Assembly: GCA_023428785.1 (NCBI GenBank)
Contig: JAEYWU010000019.1
Location: forward strand, 1 to 61,120
Length of the DNA stretch: 61,120 nucleotides
From: Pseudomonadota bacterium
GTDB taxonomy: Bacteria > Pseudomonadota > Alphaproteobacteria > Caulobacterales > Caulobacteraceae
Direction of reading: 5' to 3'
The first letter of the stretch is position 1. Each line of letters starts with the position of its first letter. Below are positions 55,222 to 61,120 of the stretch, one piece after another. Both the position numbers and the translations under genes were made by a program. The notes beneath the pieces are model-generated. The model saw only the letters and a list, made by a program, of their open reading frames with translations. It was not told the DNA's origin and made no database searches.

Positions 55222-56181
55222 TTGATCGATCGTCGGCATCTGCTGATGGCGGCGGGCGGCGGCTTTTTCGCCGCGCCTGCCCTGGCCCAGGACATTCAGG
55301 GCGAGGAGCCCCCCATCTCCGAGGCGGCGCTCGACGTCCTGCCCAACCTCGTCACGCGCATGGCCGTGAACGTCGAGATCAACGGCCGGGTGGGCAACAC
55401 CTTCGTGGTCGATACCGGCGCGAACCGCACAGCCATTTCCACGGAGCTCGCCGCCGAGCTGGGCCTGCCGCCGGGCCCCGAGGTGCTGGTCAATGGCGTC
55501 ACCGCCGCCGTGCGCACACCCACGGTTCGCGTGGCGCGCCTGTTCGTGGCCGAGACCGTCTTCCGCGACCTGATCATGCCCGTCATCCCCCATTCGCGGC
55601 TGGGCGTGCACGGCCTGCTGGGCGTGGATGTGCTGGGCCGCTTCTCCGTAACCTTCGACGTTCGCGCCAGCCAGCTGCGCCTTCAGCGGCGCGGCGTCGG
55701 CCTGTCCTATGCGGGCGGCAGCCGCCTGGACGATCAGGTCACCATCGACGCCCGCCAGCGCTTCGGCCAGCTGACGCTAGTCCAGGTCTCGGCCGACGGC
55801 GTTCCCGTCCAGGCCTTCATTGACAGCGGCAGCCAGTATTCCATCGGCAATATGGCGCTGTTCAACTCGGTCGCCACGCGGCGGCCCGACATCAACGACC
55901 GCCGCTGGACCGTCCCGGTCATTGGCGCGACGGGCGAACATGTCATGGGCGAGCTGGCGGTCCTGCGTCAGATCCGCATGGGCGGCGTCACCCTCAACGA
56001 GCTGCCGACGATCTTTTGCGACCTGCACGCCTTCCGCATCTGGCGCATGGAGGACCAGCCCGCGATGCTGTTCGGCGCAGACATCCTGCGCCTCTTCGAC
56101 ACGGTCACCGTCGACTTCCCCGACCGCGAAGTGCGCCTCGGTACGCCGACGCGCACGCGCGGAGGGACAGCGCAGAGGTAA
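55222..56181 (+). CDS. Secreted two-lobed retropepsin-like aspartic protease
   Basis: A 319-residue exported protein with a twin-Arg-bearing N-terminus (IDRRHLLMAAGGGFFAAPALAQ), possibly a Tat signal. Two aspartyl-protease motifs are present: FVVDTGANRTAIS with Asp64 and AFIDSGSQYSIGN with Asp201, each followed by a GLLGVDVLG-type or GADIL-type hydrophobic segment. Retropepsins are normally single-lobed dimers; two lobes in one chain resembles pepsin. A GTG two codons upstream has only 2-base spacing from GGGAGG, while this TTG has 8, so the TTG is preferred. Substrate unknown. Confidence 0.8.
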   Translation: MIDRRHLLMAAGGGFFAAPALAQDIQGEEPPISEAALDVLPNLVTRMAVNVEINGRVGNTFVVDTGANRTAISTELAAELGLPPGPEVLVNGVTAAVRTPTVRVARLFVAETVFRDLIMPVIPHSRLGVHGLLGVDVLGRFSVTFDVRASQLRLQRRGVGLSYAGGSRLDDQVTIDARQRFGQLTLVQVSADGVPVQAFIDSGSQYSIGNMALFNSVATRRPDINDRRWTVPVIGATGEHVMGELAVLRQIRMGGVTLNELPTIFCDLHAFRIWRMEDQPAMLFGADILRLFDTVTVDFPDREVRLGTPTRTRGGTAQR

Positions 56182-56208
56182 CGAGCCTCGGCGATCGGGC
56201 CTGGACGA

Positions 56209-57615
<1,407 letters not shown>

Positions 57616-57672
57616 GGTCAGAAATCCTGTTCGGGGAGGGGCGCGCCTGACATAGGCTCCTCAGCCCAGAGG

Positions 57673-58206
57673 TCAATCCGCAGAACCGGTTTCCACGAAG
57701 CGTTCGTACCGCGACAGGCCCTCGCTCATCACCGCATCGACCGCCTCGGCCATCGGCACGGCCGAGGCGTCACCGCCTACGACCAGGGTCTGGACGACCT
57801 CCACCGCGCCCCCGTCCAGCTCAGTGATCTCGTAGGTCAGGATCGCCGTCACCGGCAGCGACTGCAGCGGTCCGAACGGCGCGTTCATCCGCAGCATTCC
57901 GCGCTCGGGCCACATCAGCAGCACCCGCCCATGCTCGATCTGCCCGCCGTCCCAGACCTCGCACAGGCACCCGCCCGCCTCCATCGCCAAGGATAGATTG
58001 CCATTGTCGCCGGAATAGGTGTGCGCCGGGCTCCACCACTCGCCCCAGCGCCCCAGCGCCGCGAAGGCCTCCGCCCGCGTCGCCTCCTCCACCACCACCG
58101 CCGACCGGATCGTGAACCCTGTCTCGCTGGTCGATACCACCTCGGCCTCAACCGCCGTCGCCGCGCCGGCCAGCGCCAGCCCCGCCAGAATGGATGCGAT
58201 CTTCAT
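57673..58206 (-). CDS. Exported SRPBCC-family protein
   Basis: A 177-residue protein with a signal peptide (MKIASILAGLALAGAATAVEA) and a START/SRPBCC ligand-binding fold: FTIRSAVVVEEATRAEAFAALGRWGEWWSPAHTYSGD, then GGCLCEVWDGGQIEHGRVLLMWPERGMLRMNAPFGPLQSLPVTAILTYEI. SRPBCC domains form a deep hydrophobic pocket. Ligand unknown. Start chosen by the signal peptide; 15 extra codons upstream are possible. It is followed by lpdA on the same strand (57 bases). Confidence 0.8.
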   Translation of the reverse strand: MKIASILAGLALAGAATAVEAEVVSTSETGFTIRSAVVVEEATRAEAFAALGRWGEWWSPAHTYSGDNGNLSLAMEAGGCLCEVWDGGQIEHGRVLLMWPERGMLRMNAPFGPLQSLPVTAILTYEITELDGGAVEVVQTLVVGGDASAVPMAEAVDAVMSEGLSRYERFVETGSAD

Positions 58207-58251
58207 GGAACCCTCCCGTCGAAGCGGGAACGATGCCTCACCCGACCTCAT

Positions 58252-58283
58252 CCGTCACCCTCGGGCTTGTCCCGAGGGCCCAT
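58252..58283. repeat. REP-like repeat, copy 1 of an inverted pair
   Basis: A 32-base element beginning CCGTCACCCTCGGGCTTG whose core CCCTCGGG-CTTGT-CCCGAGGG is an 8-bp palindrome. Its exact reverse complement occurs 82 bases on (58366-58397), and a degenerate copy lies at 6657. It sits between murI and the SRPBCC gene, outside coding sequence. Confidence 0.85.
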
Positions 58284-58365
58284 CGGCCCGCTTTCAGGAT
58301 GTCGGGAATCAGAGCCCGGCCTGATCGCCGCAGCATCCCTGCATGAGTTCGAACCCGGCCGATCC

Positions 58366-58397
58366 ATGGGCCCTCGGGACAAGCCCGAGGGTGACGG
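58366..58397. repeat. REP-like repeat, copy 2 (inverted)
   Basis: Exact reverse complement of the element at 58252-58283 (32 of 32 bases). The pair forms a BIME-like inverted couple 12 bases past the murI stop and could form a long hairpin in the murI transcript, protecting its 3' end or acting as a terminator. No transposase is nearby. Confidence 0.85.
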
Positions 58398-58408
58398 AGC
58401 TAAACGCC

Positions 58409-59260
58409 CTATGCCGCCTCGAACGTCACCGGCGCGCCCCAGAACTGGCTCACCAGATCCGACTGCCGCCCGGGCGTTCCGGTCGTCAGGAAGGTGCGCC
58501 CGCCGCCCGTGCCCAGCTGATAGTCCGGGTGCCGCTCGAAATAGAGCTCCAGCGCATCCGCCGTCGCCGACGGCTGGTGGATCAGGGGCGTGCCTTCCGG
58601 CAGGGCGGCGGCGAACAGGGGCGCCACGATCTCATAGTGGGTGCAGCCCAGGATCGCCTTGTCCGGGTGCCGGCCGATGCGGCGCTTGAGAGCGTTCACA
58701 TGGTCGCCGACCACCACCTTCAGCTCCTCGATCGGCGCGCCCAGCTCGATCAGACCGGCCAGCCCGGGGCACGGCTCGGAAAACGCCGCCAGGTCCTCGC
58801 GGCGCTTCTGGATCTCGATCTCATAGACCTGGCTCATGGCCGTCGCGGCCGTGCAGAACACGCCCAGGATTTCCAGCGCCTCGATCTTGCCGTCGTCCAG
58901 CGGCGTCTCGTCCATCCACGACCGGCCGGTCGCGGCCTCGATGGTCGGCACGATGATGCCCAGCACGTTCAGCTTGCGGCCGGTCTGCTTGCGGTATTCC
59001 GGCAGCCAGACCTGCTGAAGTCGCCTCAGCGCGATCGCCGAGGCCGTATTGCAGGCCAGCACCACCACATCGGCGCCGGCCTCGAACAGCCGCACGCAGC
59101 CGGCCTTGGTCAGCTCGACGATCTCCTCGCCCGACAGCCCGCCGTACGGGCCGTTGGCCTGGTCGGCCAGATAGACGAAGTCAGCCTGGGGGAACCGGTC
59201 CACCAGCTTGCGGTGCACGGTCAGCCCGCCCACCCCGGAATCGAAAACGCCTATCGCCAT
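58409..59260 (-). CDS. murI: Glutamate racemase
   Basis: Supplies D-glutamate for peptidoglycan. The 283-residue protein has the N-terminal IGVFDSGVGGLTVHRKL (Asp7, Ser8), the first catalytic cysteine Cys70 in VVVLACNTASAIALRRL and the second Cys206 in AILGCTHYEIVAPL. Both catalytic cysteines being present supports an active enzyme. It is next to a REP-like inverted pair downstream, and upstream lies a compositionally distinct gene on the same strand. Confidence 0.94.
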   Translation of the reverse strand: MAIGVFDSGVGGLTVHRKLVDRFPQADFVYLADQANGPYGGLSGEEIVELTKAGCVRLFEAGADVVVLACNTASAIALRRLQQVWLPEYRKQTGRKLNVLGIIVPTIEAATGRSWMDETPLDDGKIEALEILGVFCTAATAMSQVYEIEIQKRREDLAAFSEPCPGLAGLIELGAPIEELKVVVGDHVNALKRRIGRHPDKAILGCTHYEIVAPLFAAALPEGTPLIHQPSATADALELYFERHPDYQLGTGGGRTFLTTGTPGRQSDLVSQFWGAPVTFEAA

Positions 59261-59339
59261 GGCGCGGGCTTCTAGCGGGGTTTGCGGGGGAATGGGAGGG
59301 GCGGTTGGGCTGTAGAGCGAGGATCGTCAGAGCTAAGAG

Positions 59340-60098
59340 TTATTGGACTGACTTTGGGCTGGGAGCAGGTGCGCCATTCACTTCTTCCAAGGCGCCTACG
59401 TAGTTGAGGATCGTGAGACCGCCGGCACCCTCCACCAAATCTCGCGCCAGTTTTCTGCATTCGGGCCGGGAATCTCCGACAAGCAGCCCCGCGTAAAGAC
59501 AGCAAAATGCCAGGACGAGGGCCAACTCGTTTGTGCAAACCATCAGTCCAGCGGGCTGTAGAAGCTGTCCAAGCATTGGGCGCCCCGTGCCCGTGAAATG
59601 ACCCGGCGCAGACCAAGGAACTGGATGAGTGCCAATCTCGCAAAGCGCCGAGTAACGCTCCTTGCATACCGGGACTATGCCGGCGCTCGAAGCCAGCCGA
59701 TCCCTTACCGCCACAGGGGAGAAATTTTTAAGACGATACTTGCGGTCAGAGTGCAGCCATTCGTCGATACAGCCAGTCGTCTGGAGGAGACATAGAAGGT
59801 TGGCAATCTCTCCAACGCCACGAGTTAGCGAGAGGCTTTCGTTGTAGAAGCCACTGTTTGACAATTGGATCGCCGCCAACGCCTGACTGACCGCTCTCCC
59901 GACGAGCCATTCGACCTGGTGGTCCCCGCCGCGACATTCCGGCACGCAGCAGGCCAGGTCGTAAAGGTAGGACAACGCGGCTCCGATGTTTTCTCGCGTA
60001 GCCGGTAGGCGTTCACCGCCTTCGAACGCTGCCGTCCATTCACCGCATCGCAAAGATGCCTGATCTATTGCCGTCAGAAAGTCAGTACCCGATCCCAT
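59340..60098 (-). CDS. Orphan helical protein, possibly acquired; weak DUF5677/HEPN-like pattern
   Basis: A 252-residue protein unlike its neighbours in base composition (visibly lower GC, many AT-rich codons). It is mostly helical: QALAAIQLSNSGFYNESLSLTRGVGEIANLLCLLQTTG, then a Lys/Arg-rich stretch with LKNFSPVAVRDRL, and CKERYSALCEIGTHPVP, reminiscent of the (Y/F)xxLSxxxHP segment in DUF5677 and some HEPN-like proteins. No RxxxxH HEPN nuclease motif is intact, so the link is weak. Nine cysteines are unusual. It has its own promoter-like elements and palindrome (60111-60153), with no Shine-Dalgarno seen. No signal peptide; a late hydrophobic stretch (LALVLAFCCLYAGLLVGD) may be a membrane segment. 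Confidence 0.6.
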   Translation of the reverse strand: MGSGTDFLTAIDQASLRCGEWTAAFEGGERLPATRENIGAALSYLYDLACCVPECRGGDHQVEWLVGRAVSQALAAIQLSNSGFYNESLSLTRGVGEIANLLCLLQTTGCIDEWLHSDRKYRLKNFSPVAVRDRLASSAGIVPVCKERYSALCEIGTHPVPWSAPGHFTGTGRPMLGQLLQPAGLMVCTNELALVLAFCCLYAGLLVGDSRPECRKLARDLVEGAGGLTILNYVGALEEVNGAPAPSPKSVQ

Positions 60099-60110
60099 GA
60101 TTGTCTCGCA

Positions 60111-60153
60111 TGTTCCGAGCGAACATTAGAGATGCCTGATCGGCGAATGGGAA
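60111..60153 (-). promoter_or_regulatory. Promoter and operator-like palindrome upstream of the orphan gene
   Basis: On the minus strand, TTCCCA (60148-60153) and TCTAAT (60125-60130) form -35/-10 hexamers with 17-base spacing, close to the E. coli sigma-70 consensus and unlike the local GC-rich promoters. Just downstream the palindrome TGTTC-CGAGC-GAACA (60111-60125) would cover the transcription start, as repressor sites often do. It resembles no known LexA site of alphaproteobacteria (GTTC-N7-GTTC). Confidence 0.45.
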
Positions 60154-60283
60154 CTGCTGATATTGTCTGCGAGGTATCGAGCCTTCGCCATCCTCAAACT
60201 GGCGACGATATTTCTCATTTCAAGAATGGCGGCGCGCCGAAATCCGCGCATCCTGCGACACCCTCGTCACCCCGGAGGGACCC

Positions 60284-60676
60284 ATGCAACAGGCCTATTT
60301 CCACGGCACGCGCGCCGATCTTCAGGTCGGCGATCTGATCGAGGCGGGCCGGTCGTCCAACTACGGCGCGGGCAAGGCCGCCTCCTGGGTCTATCTGGCC
60401 GGCACGCTGGAGGCCGCCGTCTGGGGCGCCGAGCTGGCGCAAGGTGAGGGCCGCGAGCGCATCTATGTGGTCGAGCCCACCGGCCCGATCGTCGACGACC
60501 CCAACCTCACCGACCAGAAGTTCCCCGGCAATCCGACCCTCTCCTATCGCTCACGCGAGCCCTTACGGATCGTCGGTGAGGTCATCGGCTGGCGCGGCCA
60601 CCCGCAGGAGCAACTCCAGGCCATGAAGGACGCGATCGCCCGCCTGAAGGCCGAAGGGGTCGAGGCGATCGACTGA
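60284..60676 (+). CDS. arr: Rifampin ADP-ribosyltransferase
   Basis: Inactivates rifamycins by transferring ADP-ribose from NAD+ to the drug's C23 hydroxyl. The 130-residue protein matches the Arr family: YFHGTRADLQVGDLIEAGRSSNYG near the start, WVYLAGTLEAAVWGAELAQGEGRERIYVVEPTGPIVDDPN, and the end SYRSREPLRIVGEVIGWRG. GGAGG lies 8 bases upstream of the ATG. Composition is like the host chromosome, so it may be an old chromosomal arr rather than a recent cassette. No attC site or integron was seen. Confidence 0.9.
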   Translation: MQQAYFHGTRADLQVGDLIEAGRSSNYGAGKAASWVYLAGTLEAAVWGAELAQGEGRERIYVVEPTGPIVDDPNLTDQKFPGNPTLSYRSREPLRIVGEVIGWRGHPQEQLQAMKDAIARLKAEGVEAID

Positions 60677-61120
60677 GGTTTCCTTCTCCCGCAAGGAGAG
60701 AATGATCAACTCGCGCTCGCTATTCCCGGACGAATATCGATGCCCATCAGAATCTTATGGATTTTCGATCGTAGGTTTTCCCCGCCCTCGACCGCCCCCC
60801 GCATAATCCCCTCGTCTCCGTCGCGGGAGAGGCGCCTCGGTACCAGGCTCCGACGCGGCGGCGGGGATCGGTCGAGCGGGATGCGCGGCCGCGAAGCGGA
60901 GAAGTCGTTCGTTGCAGGCTATCACAGGCCTGATCCGGACAGCCTTCACCGGCGCGGTCATCCTGGGGCGTTCTGGCGCGCCAGCCCGTCGCGGGCCGAG
61001 TTGCTCGTAAGGGGCTGAACCGGGTCAAGCGAGCCGGGGTGCGCAAGCTCAAAGCGCTCCCGGTCCCGGCGGAAGAAGCCGAAACCCGAGCCGCTCGCGT
61101 GAACCGACCGGGGGCGGCGC
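60677..61120. other. 444-base region at the window end with no identified gene
   Basis: After arr comes a short palindrome (CTTCTCC-cgcaa-GGAGAGAA near 60683) and GC-rich sequence. Several open frames cross it; from about 60960 a plus-strand frame encodes a Lys/Arg-rich stretch ending KALPVPAEEAETRAARVN and runs off the window, but it has no clear start or recognised family. A real gene start, an RNA or contig-end sequence cannot be distinguished. Codon use suggests at best a partial coding region. Confidence 0.3.

Noticed and set aside
60111..60125. TGTTC-N5-GAACA as a LexA (SOS) box
   Set aside because: The alphaproteobacterial LexA site is a direct repeat GTTC-N7-GTTC; this is an inverted repeat with a 5-base centre.

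Overview
This is a 61-kb, very GC-rich window with dense bacterial gene packing and many GTG and TTG starts. The gene content points to an alphaproteobacterium of the Caulobacterales, most likely Brevundimonas or a close relative. The main clues are a DUF4167 gene beside prmC and prfA, the order ubiG - lysC - ptsP - prfA - prmC - DUF4167, a ~1,620-residue NAD-dependent glutamate dehydrogenase, a ccmC-ccmD-ccmG block beside ftsY and yciB, and CtrA-type TTAACCAT sequence. No rRNA, tRNA, CRISPR array, integrase or transposase was seen. Genus assignment is inference from remembered gene order, not from a search.

Layout. 1-7.6 kb: an M13 peptidase, a Kef-type cation/proton antiporter, a large secreted DUF305-LVIVD fusion protein and a PH-domain membrane protein; a 412-base gap at 6651-7062 holds two terminators and repeats. 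7.6-25.1 kb: an alphaproteobacterial housekeeping backbone (ubiG, lysC, ptsP, prfA, prmC, DUF4167, ccmCDG) interrupted by lysA, a RodZ-like gene with ispG, a GST, a TauE/Rrf2 pair, a TPR protein, a TIMP-like secreted protein and a YihY/BrkB protein. 25-29.4 kb: yciB, ftsY and an adenosine-kinase-like gene in one operon, then an ATP-grasp gene and nth. 29.4-32.7 kb: a HlyD-EmrB-TetR drug-efflux operon with a perfect operator palindrome in its promoter. 33-37.4 kb: acs, a creatininase-family hydrolase, a YbjN-like protein and a beta-barrel protein followed by a strong terminator. 37.4-50.4 kb: NAD-glutamate dehydrogenase, a universal stress protein, 5-oxoprolinase, MscS, threonine aldolase and an Atm1-type ABC exporter, nearly all co-directional and overlapping. 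50.4-56.2 kb: priA, fructose-6-phosphate aldolase/transaldolase, DUF484, xerC and a two-lobed aspartic protease. 56.2-59.3 kb: lpd, an SRPBCC protein and murI, with an inverted pair of REP-like repeats. 59.3-60.7 kb: a compositionally distinct orphan gene with its own promoter and operator-like palindrome, then an arr-type rifampin ADP-ribosyltransferase.

The genes cover translation termination (prfA with prmC), nitrogen and amino-acid metabolism (ptsP, GDH, oxoprolinase, lysC, lysA), cytochrome c maturation (ccmCDG), membrane targeting (ftsY), chromosome maintenance (priA, xerC, nth) and envelope biology (murI, RodZ-like, MscS, beta-barrel). The accessory signals most worth following are the low-GC orphan gene with arr, the DUF4167 leader (a promoter inside a palindrome plus a translationally coupled 31-codon ORF), the TetR operator and the Rrf2-TauE pair. 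Both window edges look like contig ends, and the first 34 bases are mostly G and may be artefact.
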